64,000 bases of DNA from positions 1-64,000 of the forward strand of contig JAGHZQ010000007.1 in the NCBI GenBank assembly GCA_017746715.1, written 5' to 3'. Under the pieces are notes generated by a model. It had not been told where the DNA came from. It saw only the letters and a list, made by a program, of their open reading frames with translations, and searched no databases. Source of the DNA: Cyanobacteria bacterium SBLK (GTDB taxonomy: Bacteria; Cyanobacteriota; Cyanobacteriia; Cyanobacteriales; Spirulinaceae). Position 1 is the stretch's first letter. Every line of letters begins with the position of its first letter. Positions 9,556 through 18,936 of this stretch are shown one piece after another. The translations under genes were made by a program, and so were the position numbers.

Positions 9556-11679
9556 CTATTGCAATTGGTTGTCCAAGGTAGGTAAGCCTTGGAAGATTTG
9601 AACATCACCATCGGTATCGTCAACGCTGGTATCGTCACCATTATCGTCATCATCGACATCGGTATCATCATCATCATCGTCATCATCGACATCGGTATCA
9701 TCATCATCATCACCATCGACATCGGTATCATCATCATCGTCATCATCGACATCGGTATCATCATCATCATCGTCACCATCGACATCGGTATCTGTGTCGT
9801 CATCAACATCAACGTCGGTATCGTCGTCGATATCGCCCTCTTCAGCATTCAAATCATCGTAAACCGATTGAATTTCTTCTGGAGTCAAATCTCGAGTTCC
9901 GACCAAAGTGGGGAAGATGCGAGAAGTCGGTCCGACGAACAGCTTGCCACCAATAGCAACACCCAGTTCTCGACGACCGCGACGACGACCGCGACGAGCG
10001 CGAAGACGGCGAGAACCGCCACGGAGAGCGAGAACATAGCGATCGCCACCCCGTTGTACTAAACGAACTTTAACCCGTCCTCGTCCCCGTCGTCCGGAAG
10101 TGAAGACAAAAGAAAACAACGGTGCATTGAGCAGCTCGTAAGTCGTATCGCTGCCGCCGATCTCGGTGCTGAATGCCGTCACGAATCCGGATAATTCAAG
10201 CTCGTCTAAGATACTGTTAACCAAATCTTTGAAGAAGATTTCTTGTTCGACATCCTCATTATCAAGTGCTTCGTTCGTAGCAGTACCATCATTGTTGAAA
10301 ATACTAGATAAATCGATGGTGCTATTAGAGAAGTTGAAGGAAAAGTCACCAACCGTGATGGTGTTGACAATATTAATGGTCGTAAAGGAAGAATTGCTAA
10401 CTGCAACAGTGTTGGCAGTGCTAACAATATTGGTTTGGGCCGTGCTGATATTGGAAACTGAAGTGGCTGTAGGATCGAAGGTTTGTCCAATCGAAAGGGC
10501 GATCGCGGCAGTTCCCGATGTCAATTCTCCAGCTGAATTAAAGGTGGTAATGTCATTATTGGCATCGGTAAAACTTTGGGCAAAGTCATAGGTTACGGTT
10601 TGACCGGTGGTTGGATCGATAAATCCTGCAAAGTTCGCCCCTACACCACTGGTTAAGAAACCAAAAATCCCGGTCGCTTTTCCCGTAACGGTATAATCGA
10701 TTGTTGGGGTGGGATCGTTTGCTGTAACGTTATCTGTGGTTTTGAGTGTGGGATTCGATACCGAATTCCCGTTTAACGTACCCGTTGGGGCATCGGGTAA
10801 AGTAGATTGAGTTGTCGCCAGTTTAATATCAACGGTGCTATTGAGACCGCTACCGCTTAATGACAGGAGCGTGTTGCTATCTGTTGTTTTGATCGCGAAA
10901 GAATCTACCTCACCTACAAATCGACCACTTCCATCGCTGAAGTCCAAATCGACAGTCTCGGTATCCGTATCGCTTGTGGCATCTTCTTTGATGATGGTTG
11001 AAGCGAATTCGGCATTCGTTCCTTTGAACTCAAATTCAATCGTTCTAGACAGATCGAAGACATCGACAACCAAGTTACTGCCAGAACCATCCGAGAATTT
11101 AAGGGTATTGGGGAGGGCAATCAAACCCGTTTTCAAATCGGCATCGAGAGCGCCGATTTCCATGCTGCCCGGAACGAGGGTAAGGTTAGTAGAAGTCGCA
11201 CTACCATAGAGGTTAGAGAGAAAATATTGTGAAGAATCGACAGTTAGCAAAGAACCGCCAATGGTCGCATCACTACTGAAGGTGTTAATGTTGTAGCCCA
11301 AGATGGTATCGACTTGGGAGAAAGGAACGGCAAAGCCATTTACATCAAAGCCAATCCCGGATAAGCGACCGCGAATTAAGCCCGTATCCCCATTCGTCAC
11401 GCTGTTGCTGCCATCGGTATCGGTGAACCCTCCAAGGGCAGTCGGAACAAAAGCCGGATTGGTTAAGGTTCCGTTGGGACTGACGATGGTTAGAGACTGC
11501 ACTTGCAGATCGAAAGGTTTGATATCGCCACCCGTGGCAGTGGGAACGAAATAAGCTGCATTTCCGGAGACGTTACCGCCAGTGACTTGAATTTGGGCTT
11601 TGGCGGGGACGGCGGCCAGTGCGAGGGTGCTAACCACTCCCAAACCGATCGCAAGAGACCGAGATTTTTTAGAAACCAT
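9556..11679 (-). CDS. Secreted protein with Arg-rich patch and Asp-rich tail (paralogue 2)
   Basis: 707 residues from the ATG at 11679, giving a signal peptide MVSKKSRSLAIGLG to VPAKA/Q almost identical to that of paralogue 1. The first 270 residues align closely with it (SGNAAYFVP, FDLQVQSLTI, GDTGLIRGRLSGIGFD, FSQVDTILGYN). The central part diverges and is longer. The basic patch is larger (GRRGRGRVKVRL, then RRLRARRGRRRGRRE). The tail is built of DTDVD units between runs of five to eight Asp rather than one long run. It ends VQIFQGLPTLDNQLQ. It lies 410 nt upstream of paralogue 1 on the same strand with its own promoter and terminator, so it is a tandem duplication and not an operon. Function unknown. 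Confidence 0.85.
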   Translation of the reverse strand: MVSKKSRSLAIGLGVVSTLALAAVPAKAQIQVTGGNVSGNAAYFVPTATGGDIKPFDLQVQSLTIVSPNGTLTNPAFVPTALGGFTDTDGSNSVTNGDTGLIRGRLSGIGFDVNGFAVPFSQVDTILGYNINTFSSDATIGGSLLTVDSSQYFLSNLYGSATSTNLTLVPGSMEIGALDADLKTGLIALPNTLKFSDGSGSNLVVDVFDLSRTIEFEFKGTNAEFASTIIKEDATSDTDTETVDLDFSDGSGRFVGEVDSFAIKTTDSNTLLSLSGSGLNSTVDIKLATTQSTLPDAPTGTLNGNSVSNPTLKTTDNVTANDPTPTIDYTVTGKATGIFGFLTSGVGANFAGFIDPTTGQTVTYDFAQSFTDANNDITTFNSAGELTSGTAAIALSIGQTFDPTATSVSNISTAQTNIVSTANTVAVSNSSFTTINIVNTITVGDFSFNFSNSTIDLSSIFNNDGTATNEALDNEDVEQEIFFKDLVNSILDELELSGFVTAFSTEIGGSDTTYELLNAPLFSFVFTSGRRGRGRVKVRLVQRGGDRYVLALRGGSRRLRARRGRRRGRRELGVAIGGKLFVGPTSRIFPTLVGTRDLTPEEIQSVYDDLNAEEGDIDDDTDVDVDDDTDTDVDGDDDDDDTDVDDDDDDDTDVDGDDDDDTDVDDDDDDDDTDVDDDDNGDDTSVDDTDGDVQIFQGLPTLDNQLQ
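9641..9835 (-). repeat. Asp/Thr/Val-coding triplet repeat tail
   Basis: Imperfect blocks of ATC/GTC triplets are separated by GACATCGGTATC units, coding on the minus strand for poly-Asp with DTDVD spacers. It is the counterpart of the 7253-7410 tract but with a different spacer (DTDVD instead of DIDVG), so the tails have expanded independently. Confidence 0.85.
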
Positions 11680-11854
11680 GTTCAAACTCCAATTGATGAT
11701 GGTGAGATGCGAGATTTTGGGGACGGGATAAAATTTATCCGGAATAATTTTGCTCGAACAAGAAGATAAAGATTGAGGAAAGGGATTTCCCGATTGGGAA
11801 AGGTCGCACCCGATAATAATGATATTTTCCCTCGTTGTCACCTTGTCAGATTTT

Positions 11855-11883
11855 GTAGATGTTCTTTATTTTCGAGAAGTTCC
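11855..11883 (-). promoter_or_regulatory. ECF-type promoter candidate for paralogue 2
   Basis: On the minus strand GGAACTT (11883-11877), a 16-nt spacer, then ATCTAC (11860-11855). This is close to the sigma-E-type pattern GGAACTT-N15/16-GTCTAA. The block around it (CACC.TGT.AGATT on the plus strand) is shared with the upstream region of paralogue 1. Predicted start near 11848, giving a 5' UTR of about 170 nt. Confidence 0.5.
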
Positions 11884-12209
11884 CCAAACTCGAAAAATTT
11901 TCTTGAGGACATGGGAAATGTAGGAGAAGAAGGGATAAAGGTAATTTTGTCAAGCAATTTACTAAGATTGACTTCTCCTCATTGCCACACCCTTAATTTA
12001 CCGGCATTTTTATTTTCCTCACATCCGACAGATCGCGCAATGGCACTGCGATATTTTCCTTTTCGCTTGTAGAAATTATAAAGAACTCATCAAGAACAAA
12101 CCCTATTTTTAAAGTTCTTATAAAGATGGGAACAATTTTCCAGACAAGGCGATCGCCCTTTGCCACGAACAATTATCAAAGAATAATTATCAATGACGCC
12201 TTAATTTTT
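11884..12209. other. Gap without a recognisable gene
   Basis: No convincing coding frame is present. A 7-bp inverted repeat (AAGAACT at 12081-12087, AGTTCTT at 12113-12119) with a 25-nt AT-rich loop could be the terminator of the minus-strand tldD gene, which stops at 12210, but it is weak. Confidence 0.4.
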
Positions 12210-13691
12210 CTAACTCGATCGCCCGACTTCGATATCGCGAACCCTTACGGGGACGCAAGCATGGGTCATTTGGGCAATTTGCATGGGTTCGCCTTTGCCG
12301 CAATTATCGACACCGCACTGCATCCACTCCGACTCTCCCCCGATCGCGTCAATGCGATTCCAAAAGTCTGTCGTCATCGCATGATAGGTGACGTTTTTGA
12401 GCATTCCCACAATTTTACCTTTTTCAATTTTCCAAAAAGCATCACCGCCAAATTGGAAGTTCCGTCGCTGTTGGTCGATGGAAAAACTGCCGATGCCATC
12501 AATTAAAATACCGTCTTCGGTATCGGCGATCGTTTCCTCTAAAGAGGCTGTATGGGAGCCGCCTTCCTTACCGGGTTCTAAACCGAGGTTGGGAATGCGA
12601 ACCATGGGAACGCTCGACCAACTATCGGCAAATGCCGAACCGTTACTGCCAGTGCGTCCCAAACGATAGGAAGTTTCGCGATCGCGCAAATAATCCACTA
12701 AAATCCCATCTTTAATCACGTACCACTTTTGTGCTTTGACTCCTTCATCGTCATAAGCAACGGTACTGCGTCCGCCGGGTTGAACGCGATCGGCGACGAA
12801 ATTCACCCAAGGAGCGGCATATTGCAAGCGATCCAAGTTTTCGGGGGTGGCGAAACTGGTACCGGCAAAGTTGGCTTCGTAACCATAAACGCGATCGAGT
12901 TCCGTGGCATGACCGACGGATTCGTGAATGGTTAACATGAGATTGGTGGGTTTGAGGATTAAATTGGTGCGATGGGTCTCGGATAATTCTGGGGCATTTA
13001 CTTTTTCGAGGGCTTCGGCAGCAACGCGATCGCAGTTTCCCAACAAGTCTTCTCGATCGATATGTTCGTAACCGATATTTAAAGGAGGGCGTTCGTAATT
13101 GCGACTTTGAGCGTCTCCATTGGCAATTGCGGTACAACCGTAACCGGGATGGCAGCGATAAAAAGTCTGTTGAATGCGCGAGCCTTCGGTGGAGGCGAAC
13201 AGTTTCTCTTCTTTGGTCAGTGTCAAGAACGCGTAAGATTTTTTAATATTGGGTTTGTTCAGGAGGCGATTGCTAATGCTCAGCAATAAATCCGCTTTGT
13301 CTTCGAGGGAAATGGTAAACGGATCGATTTCGATAGGCGTGACATAAGTATCTCGATAGGCTTCTACGGGGGCAAGGCGCACGGGATTCTGTTGGGTAAG
13401 GCGGCTTCCCTTTGCAGTTTCGACGGCCAAATTAACAATGCGAAGAATTTCCTCGGGCGTTTTATGAGGACTGGCAGCAAAACCCCAAGCTCCCTGAAAC
13501 AGAACTCGCACGCCAAAGCCAGAATTGATGTTATCCGCTAAAGTGGCAAGAGAGCGATCTCGGGCGAATAGGCGCTGCGATCGATAGCGGCAGAGGCGAA
13601 TATCGCCGTATTCGCAACCGGCTTTTTGGATGGCTTCAATGGCAAGGGGAGCGAGTTCGAGGACGTTGGGATGGGGTGGGGCTTGAACCAT
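12210..13691 (-). CDS. tldD: TldD-family zinc metalloprotease
   Basis: 493 residues, the usual length for TldD. The zinc site is intact: H256-E257-S-V-G-H261 and the C-terminal Cys464 in DNCGKGEP. These separate TldD from its inactive partner PmbA/TldE, which lacks HExxxH. TldD with TldE forms a cytosolic protease that cleaves unfolded peptides, matures some RiPPs and processes antitoxins. No pmbA/tldE gene is in the window, as is common since the two are often unlinked. Confidence 0.92.
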   Translation of the reverse strand: MVQAPPHPNVLELAPLAIEAIQKAGCEYGDIRLCRYRSQRLFARDRSLATLADNINSGFGVRVLFQGAWGFAASPHKTPEEILRIVNLAVETAKGSRLTQQNPVRLAPVEAYRDTYVTPIEIDPFTISLEDKADLLLSISNRLLNKPNIKKSYAFLTLTKEEKLFASTEGSRIQQTFYRCHPGYGCTAIANGDAQSRNYERPPLNIGYEHIDREDLLGNCDRVAAEALEKVNAPELSETHRTNLILKPTNLMLTIHESVGHATELDRVYGYEANFAGTSFATPENLDRLQYAAPWVNFVADRVQPGGRSTVAYDDEGVKAQKWYVIKDGILVDYLRDRETSYRLGRTGSNGSAFADSWSSVPMVRIPNLGLEPGKEGGSHTASLEETIADTEDGILIDGIGSFSIDQQRRNFQFGGDAFWKIEKGKIVGMLKNVTYHAMTTDFWNRIDAIGGESEWMQCGVDNCGKGEPMQIAQMTHACVPVRVRDIEVGRSS

Positions 13692-13923
13692 TTTCTAACG
13701 TTGGGCAAAGATTAATCCTTTTTTAGCTTAGCGTTGAAGCTCGCGATCGGGTTATGAAACTGTCACTCTACCGTCATCGTTTTGTCACAATGGGCAGCTA
13801 TGGTTGAATTAACGAGCAGTCAATGATGCTCCTCAGTACAAACAAAACCGTTACCTAAATTACGATCGCCGATTGTTGCGAATCGCTATAACCGCCAATC
13901 AACAGGGATAAGGAGGAAGAATA

Positions 13924-14646
13924 ATGCCGCGCTACCCATTCGATACAACCTTTATCGATTTAAGCGAAACCAATCTTTGGGGCAAGCGACTCATTGGCCT
14001 GCGCCTCAGACACGCCAATTTGCAAAATATCGATTTGGCTCGTGCCGACCTCACGGCTGCCGATTTAAGTCAGAGTAATTTAAAATATGCAAATTTAATT
14101 GAAGCGAATATCTTACGCGGCAATTTGAGCGGGGCAGATCTCAGTTATGTTGATGCGATCGCTGCTAATATGAGAGGAGTCGATTTGATTGGCGCAACCC
14201 TAAAAGATGCGGATCTCAGCGATGCCTGCTTGCAGGAAATCGACGCGATCGGGGCGAATTTTCAAGGGGCGAATTTAGAGGGAGCAAATCTGAGCGGGGC
14301 CGATCTGAGCGGGGCGGATTTGCAATATTGTTGGCTAACATCGGTTAATTTTCAAGGGGCAACCTTAAAAGGGGCAAATTTAAGCCATGCAATTTTAACA
14401 GATGTGAGCTTGAAAAATGCGGATTTGCGGGGAACTCGATGCGATCGCGCCATTATTATCAATGTCAATCTCAGGGGAGCTAATTTACGCGGTATCGCGA
14501 TGCAAAATGCCGATTTGAGTCACAATTGGGGAATTTCTGAAACGATGAAACAGGAATTTGAGAAACAAGGAGCAAAATTTTTAGGTGAGAATGTGTTAGA
14601 GTTCAAAATTCAAAATTCAAAATTCAAAAAAAATCAACTATTTTGA
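13924..14646 (+). CDS. Pentapeptide-repeat protein
   Basis: 240 residues. A strong Shine-Dalgarno (AAGGAGG, 13911-13917) precedes the ATG. Residues about 25-195 are tandem A(D/N)LxX pentapeptides (ADLTAADLSQSNL, GANLEGANLSGADL) forming a right-handed quadrilateral beta-helix. No enzyme domain or signal peptide is seen, so it is probably a cytosolic scaffold or binding protein. The last 16 residues (LEFKIQNSKFKKNQLF) are encoded by an AAAATTC repeat and overlap the stop of the convergent RCK gene by 13 nt; they look like a late addition. Confidence 0.9.
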   Translation: MPRYPFDTTFIDLSETNLWGKRLIGLRLRHANLQNIDLARADLTAADLSQSNLKYANLIEANILRGNLSGADLSYVDAIAANMRGVDLIGATLKDADLSDACLQEIDAIGANFQGANLEGANLSGADLSGADLQYCWLTSVNFQGATLKGANLSHAILTDVSLKNADLRGTRCDRAIIINVNLRGANLRGIAMQNADLSHNWGISETMKQEFEKQGAKFLGENVLEFKIQNSKFKKNQLF

Positions 14647-14660
14647 ATGGATAATTCTGA
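14604..14660. repeat. AAAATTC tandem repeat at convergent gene ends
   Basis: Tandem copies of TTCAAAA and related TTTTGAATGG / ATTCTGAATGG words make up the 3' ends of both the pentapeptide gene and the RCK gene. The repeat is coding on both strands (KIQNSKF on plus, SIQNS at the minus-strand end). Confidence 0.6.
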
Positions 14661-16703
14661 ATGGGTGGATTGCCGCGATCGCTCGTTTTGAGTGAATGGT
14701 AATAATTTAGCTTTGACTCTCGCTTTTTTGAGTTCGCGTACCAAACGATAGCCTTGATGTTCGTATAAATTTTGCGGCCAAGTTGCGGGAATATGGTGCA
14801 TAAATTCTCGTGCTTCTTTTAAGGAACAACCGCAAATTCGAGCCATGATATTCGCTCCTTCAAAAATTGCATCTTCTGAGACGGCCTTTTCGATATGCAG
14901 TTGACGGGTTTTTGCTTGTAAATCTCCTTCTTCGACCCGCCGCAATCCTTCAATATTTGCCAAAACGACCAAGCGATCGCCGACTTCTAAAGGAATATCG
15001 TCGGAAGGCATTAATGTAGAGGGTTTATTCGGTTTTTGATAAACAATGGGAACGACTCCATAACCGTAAGCAATTTCGCCAATTAATAATCCGTGTAACG
15101 TATCGATCGCTTCAATTTGATATTCCGTAACGAGAATGGTTTGATTGTACAAGCGAAATAAACTGAGAATATTTTCCCCAAAAGCAGCCCCCGCAAAGGC
15201 TTCGGCCATGACGGCATAAGTGCAGAGAATTTGCGCGTCGGGGAACATTTTTTCGAGATGATTGCTCAAGCGCTGACCGTAAGTGCGAATGGCGAGTTGC
15301 GATCGCGGATTGATACTTCTAGCCATTAATGCGACTTCTAAATTCACCATTTCGTCATCGGTGGCTACGATAACGCTCTTGGCTTCTGCAATGTTGGCTT
15401 CTGCAAAAACACGCTCTAAATCCCCTTTTAAGAGAGGCATTTTTGGCAAAAGATTGAGATCGAAATGAGGATTAAAAGTAATTCCTACTAAAGTTTGTTG
15501 GAATTCTTGCAATAGGTTGGCCACTTTCGTCCCGATCCGTCCCAAACCAATTAAAACAACGTGATCTTGTTGGGGAATGGGGGGGCGTTGTTTGATAAAT
15601 TGAAATTTCGAAGAGAGTAAAGCCTCGGTTAACAACGCATATAAGACCCCTACAAAAGCCGTTCCTGCAAGAGTTAAACTAAGGGCAAACAATTGCAACC
15701 ACCAAGGAATAGAAACGATCGCGTCGAATTTGTCGAATAAATCTGCGTATCCTCCCAATAACAAAATTGCCGTCACGTAAAAAGCGCTGAGAAGCGTCGT
15801 GTCGGGATGATAGAAATTAAATAATAAGGTTCCCGTTCCCAATAAAATCAGGACGATAAAACCTGCCAGCAAGGCAACCCTACGGATTTGTTCTTGTAAG
15901 TTGAGTTGCCAAAAATGAGATAGTTGCTCTTTGAGAAAGCGAATGTCAAGATATTTTCGCAATAATTTACGTTTGCCGTGCTGCTTTTTCGTACGTTTGG
16001 CAATCGTTGCCTGCTTGCGTTGATTTAATAAAAAATGCTCTGCGGTTTCGATCGTGAGTACTGTATCTCCGATCGCGATCGCTGTTTCTGGTTGCCAAGT
16101 GTAAAAAGCACTGGGAATTTCTGCATCGGAAGAAAAATGAAGTAACAGGCGGCGAGTGCGATTATTGAGATCGTAAAGCGGACGACGAGAACGACTCCAA
16201 CGATGCTCCTTCGTAACAGGATGTTTGGCAACTCGCAGCCAAGATCCCTCGAGATTGAAAAAGCCGAGGGTATCGGTACCTAAAGCAGCGATCGCGAAGG
16301 CTGCTGCGGGGAGTTGGGTCGGATCGAAGGCGATAAAATTGCCGAGTTGCCGACTCAACAATTGATTGAGGTTATCTTTACTCGAACGAATCACCAAGCG
16401 AGTATTGGGGTTGAGTTGGCGAATGGCTAAGGCCGCTTCTGCGTTTGCTCTTTCGTTATTGGTAGTAATTAAAGCCGCACGACAATCATCAATCCCTGCT
16501 TGTTGTAATATGGCATCCTGACAGCAATCTCCCAAAATTAATTCATCTAACAATTCCCGCAAATTAGCGATTTCCCATTCTTGGGGAATTCCCTGTTCGA
16601 TGGCAATGGTATAAACGCCAAATTCTTTCAGGGCGGCAACGCAATGCTGTCCTAAACTTCCCAAACCCAAGACTAAAAAGCGATCCGACATTGACCAATT
16701 CAA
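14634..16703 (-). CDS. Two-RCK, two-helix K+ channel-like protein
   Basis: 689 residues. Order: TrkA_N/RCK domain (about 6-140; GLGSLG 13-18), a TrkA_C-like segment (about 145-225), a membrane helix (274-297), a pore-like loop (301-322), a second helix (335-362), a second TrkA_N domain (380-500; GLGRIG 386-391) and a second TrkA_C (about 550-610). The pore loop TTLLSAFYVT followed by LLLGGYADLF lines up with K+ channel pores, but the TVGYGD filter is degenerate (GGYAD). It may be a channel with altered selectivity or an NAD(H)/nucleotide-gated regulatory membrane protein. The 3' end overlaps the convergent pentapeptide gene. Confidence 0.82.
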   Translation of the reverse strand: MNWSMSDRFLVLGLGSLGQHCVAALKEFGVYTIAIEQGIPQEWEIANLRELLDELILGDCCQDAILQQAGIDDCRAALITTNNERANAEAALAIRQLNPNTRLVIRSSKDNLNQLLSRQLGNFIAFDPTQLPAAAFAIAALGTDTLGFFNLEGSWLRVAKHPVTKEHRWSRSRRPLYDLNNRTRRLLLHFSSDAEIPSAFYTWQPETAIAIGDTVLTIETAEHFLLNQRKQATIAKRTKKQHGKRKLLRKYLDIRFLKEQLSHFWQLNLQEQIRRVALLAGFIVLILLGTGTLLFNFYHPDTTLLSAFYVTAILLLGGYADLFDKFDAIVSIPWWLQLFALSLTLAGTAFVGVLYALLTEALLSSKFQFIKQRPPIPQQDHVVLIGLGRIGTKVANLLQEFQQTLVGITFNPHFDLNLLPKMPLLKGDLERVFAEANIAEAKSVIVATDDEMVNLEVALMARSINPRSQLAIRTYGQRLSNHLEKMFPDAQILCTYAVMAEAFAGAAFGENILSLFRLYNQTILVTEYQIEAIDTLHGLLIGEIAYGYGVVPIVYQKPNKPSTLMPSDDIPLEVGDRLVVLANIEGLRRVEEGDLQAKTRQLHIEKAVSEDAIFEGANIMARICGCSLKEAREFMHHIPATWPQNLYEHQGYRLVRELKKARVKAKLLPFTQNERSRQSTHSELSIQNS

Positions 16704-16964
16704 AATATAAAGAAAGAAAAATCAGTTTGTGATTGGACTCATTTTCTTACTTCTTTAGTGTAGCTTTGGTTTCCGAAAGAATGAATGATTAATTTTAAAA
16801 TAATCTTTTATTTACCTTTTTTTAAACTAGAAATCAAGAAAGCGACGGATTTTTTCTCGATATTGAAGAAGGGAACGAAAAAAGCGATCGCCGATCTTTG
16901 CCATTTCCACATTCTCGATTTCTTGCTAGTTTGGGAGAAACATGAGAATCAAGCCTTTGAAACC

Positions 16965-17945
16965 ATGAGCCAGACTCGCAAATTCGATATTACCGTGGCA
17001 ATTCCCACCTATAACGGTGCGAGACGCTTGCCCGCAGTTCTCGATCGCCTTCAAGAACAAATCGAGATGGAAAATATCGCTTGGGAAGTGTTGGTGGTGG
17101 ATAATAATAGTACGGATAATCTCGATGAGGTGGTGCGAGGCTATCAAAATACGGATTTTAATCGTCGCGTTCCCATTCGTTACTGCAAGGAAACGCAGCA
17201 AGGGGCAGCTTTTGCACGAATTAGAGCCATTAAAGAAGCCCGAGGGGAATTGGTAGGCTTTCTTGATGACGATACCCTTCCTGCGTTAAATTGGGTGCGA
17301 TCGGCTTATTTTTTCGGTCAAGAACATCCTCGGGCAGGGGCTTACGGCAGTCAAATTCACGGCGATTACGAAATCGAACCCCCGGAAAATTTTCATCGCA
17401 TTGCCAGTTTTTTTGCGATTGTCGAACGGGGTGATTTACCTCATCTTTATCAACCACAAATGAAGATGTTACCCCCTTCTGCGGGTTTGGTGGTGCGACG
17501 TAAAGCTTGGCTGGAAAATGTTCGCGATCGCCCGTTTTTAAGCGGTCGTTCCCAACAATCCATTCTCAACAGCGAAGATCTCGAAGCCATTATCCAAATT
17601 CAAAATTCTGGCTGGGAAATTTGGTACAATCCAGCAATGGAATTAGCGCATCAAATTTCTCGCGATCGTCTCACTCGGGAATATTTGCTGTATTTGGTTA
17701 GAAGTACGGGGCTAGCACGACATCACATTCGCATGCTTCGCTATCAATCTTGGCAAAAACCGATTTTCTTTCCTTTAGGATGGGTAAACGATCTTCGCAA
17801 AGCATTGATTTATTTTATCAAAAATCGTCAGCTTTTAGAAAAAGATGTTATTGCTGCTTGTGAAATGGAATTTCTCCGCAGTACAATTGTTAGTCCGTTT
17901 TATCTGTGGAAATTATCTCTTCAGAAGAAAACCAACAATCAATAA
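16965..17945 (+). CDS. hpsE: GT2 glycosyltransferase, hormogonium polysaccharide HpsE-like
   Basis: 326 residues from the ATG at 16965. The frame is open further upstream to 16785, but the added 60 residues are unlike the family. GT-A fold: FDITVAIPTYNGARRLP at the start, VVDNNSTDN (45-53), the metal-binding GFLDDDTLPA (DDD 101-103) and PSAGLVVRRKAWLENV. Overall similarity is to HpsE of the hormogonium polysaccharide locus (AYGSQIHGDYEIEPPENF, SGWEIWYNPAMELAHQI). It probably adds a sugar to an extracellular polysaccharide. Other hps genes are not adjacent, so the role in motility is inferred. Confidence 0.8.
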   Translation: MSQTRKFDITVAIPTYNGARRLPAVLDRLQEQIEMENIAWEVLVVDNNSTDNLDEVVRGYQNTDFNRRVPIRYCKETQQGAAFARIRAIKEARGELVGFLDDDTLPALNWVRSAYFFGQEHPRAGAYGSQIHGDYEIEPPENFHRIASFFAIVERGDLPHLYQPQMKMLPPSAGLVVRRKAWLENVRDRPFLSGRSQQSILNSEDLEAIIQIQNSGWEIWYNPAMELAHQISRDRLTREYLLYLVRSTGLARHHIRMLRYQSWQKPIFFPLGWVNDLRKALIYFIKNRQLLEKDVIAACEMEFLRSTIVSPFYLWKLSLQKKTNNQ

Positions 17946-18865
17946 TACCCATTACCAAATAAGAAAATCCAAAGAGGTAAAGTTAAAAGTAAGGAGAGAG
18001 AGCCGATCGCAATGGAACTGACGGCAATTTCTCGATCTAGATCGTAAGTTTCTGCAACAACTAAGGTGGCAAAAGCGGGTGGCATGGCAATTTGTAAAAC
18101 GAGAACGAGTTGCAAACTTTCAGAAAATCCGAATAGTCTCAAAAGAATGCCAAAAATGAGGGGAACGCATAACATTTTCACAATTAAACCCGCAGAAACC
18201 GATCGCCATTGCTTCCAAGGTTGCAGTTGACTCAAACGCATGCCAATTAAAGTTAGAGAAAGTCCGATAATGCACCAGCCAACTCGTATTAAAGTGATTT
18301 CTACGAGTGGAGGGAGTGCAATTTTTCTGAACCACAAGCTAAAAAGAAAAGCCCACCAAATCGGCTTGGCGATCGCGGATAAGAGTAAATTTTTCAGCGT
18401 TATAGCAACGCGATGTTCGCTAAAAAAGGCGGCAAAAATTCCCCCCAAACCATAAGCTCCCAATGTCGTCCCAAAAAGATCGTAAAACACCGCCCAACCA
18501 AAATATTGGTCTCCCGTCAACGCCAGAATAATTGGATAGCCGAGATAGCCAGTATTGCCAAACATAGAAGCAAATATAAAACTCCCTTGAGTCGCTTGAT
18601 TCCAATTGGGTGTTTTCAGTTGAATCCATCCTCGTGCCAAGATTCCTCCTAAAAAGATTGCCAACCAAGCGAGTAAAGCTGCCAGCCAAATTCCTCCCGA
18701 CAAATCTGCACGACGCAGAAAGATAACCATTCCTATTGGAACCCCAACCCAAAACAAAAAAAAACCGATCGCTTTCGGAATCTTAGACGGTAAAATTTTG
18801 CCCAAAATCCAGCCAATTGCAACACCACCGACTAATTTAAGGTAGAGACCCAATAATAAAAACAT
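17939..18865 (-). CDS. AEC-family transporter (auxin efflux carrier-like)
   Basis: 308 residues with about ten hydrophobic segments, arranged as the inverted repeat of the AEC/bile-acid transporter fold: LLLGLYLKLVGGVAIGW at the start, GNTGYLGYPIILAL near residue 105 and MPPAFATLVVAETYDLD near 265. Bacterial members export or import small organic acids or amino acids; the substrate here is unknown. Its 3' end overlaps the convergent hpsE by 7 nt. Confidence 0.88.
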   Translation of the reverse strand: MFLLLGLYLKLVGGVAIGWILGKILPSKIPKAIGFFLFWVGVPIGMVIFLRRADLSGGIWLAALLAWLAIFLGGILARGWIQLKTPNWNQATQGSFIFASMFGNTGYLGYPIILALTGDQYFGWAVFYDLFGTTLGAYGLGGIFAAFFSEHRVAITLKNLLLSAIAKPIWWAFLFSLWFRKIALPPLVEITLIRVGWCIIGLSLTLIGMRLSQLQPWKQWRSVSAGLIVKMLCVPLIFGILLRLFGFSESLQLVLVLQIAMPPAFATLVVAETYDLDREIAVSSIAIGSLSLLLTLPLWIFLFGNGYY

Positions 18866-18936
18866 ATGTTGTTGTTGGTTATTTGTTGCTGGTTATTCAC
18901 TTCTTAGAAAAGTCTAGGAAGGATTTTCTTGATTTT

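Noticed and set aside
9589..10062. Ile-rich open frame on the plus strand
   Set aside because: It is a shadow of the Asp-rich triplet repeat of the minus-strand gene.
11773..12506. Two plus-strand open frames of about 100-126 codons
   Set aside because: They have no start signal, no family resemblance and lie antisense to the promoter block and the tldD 3' end.
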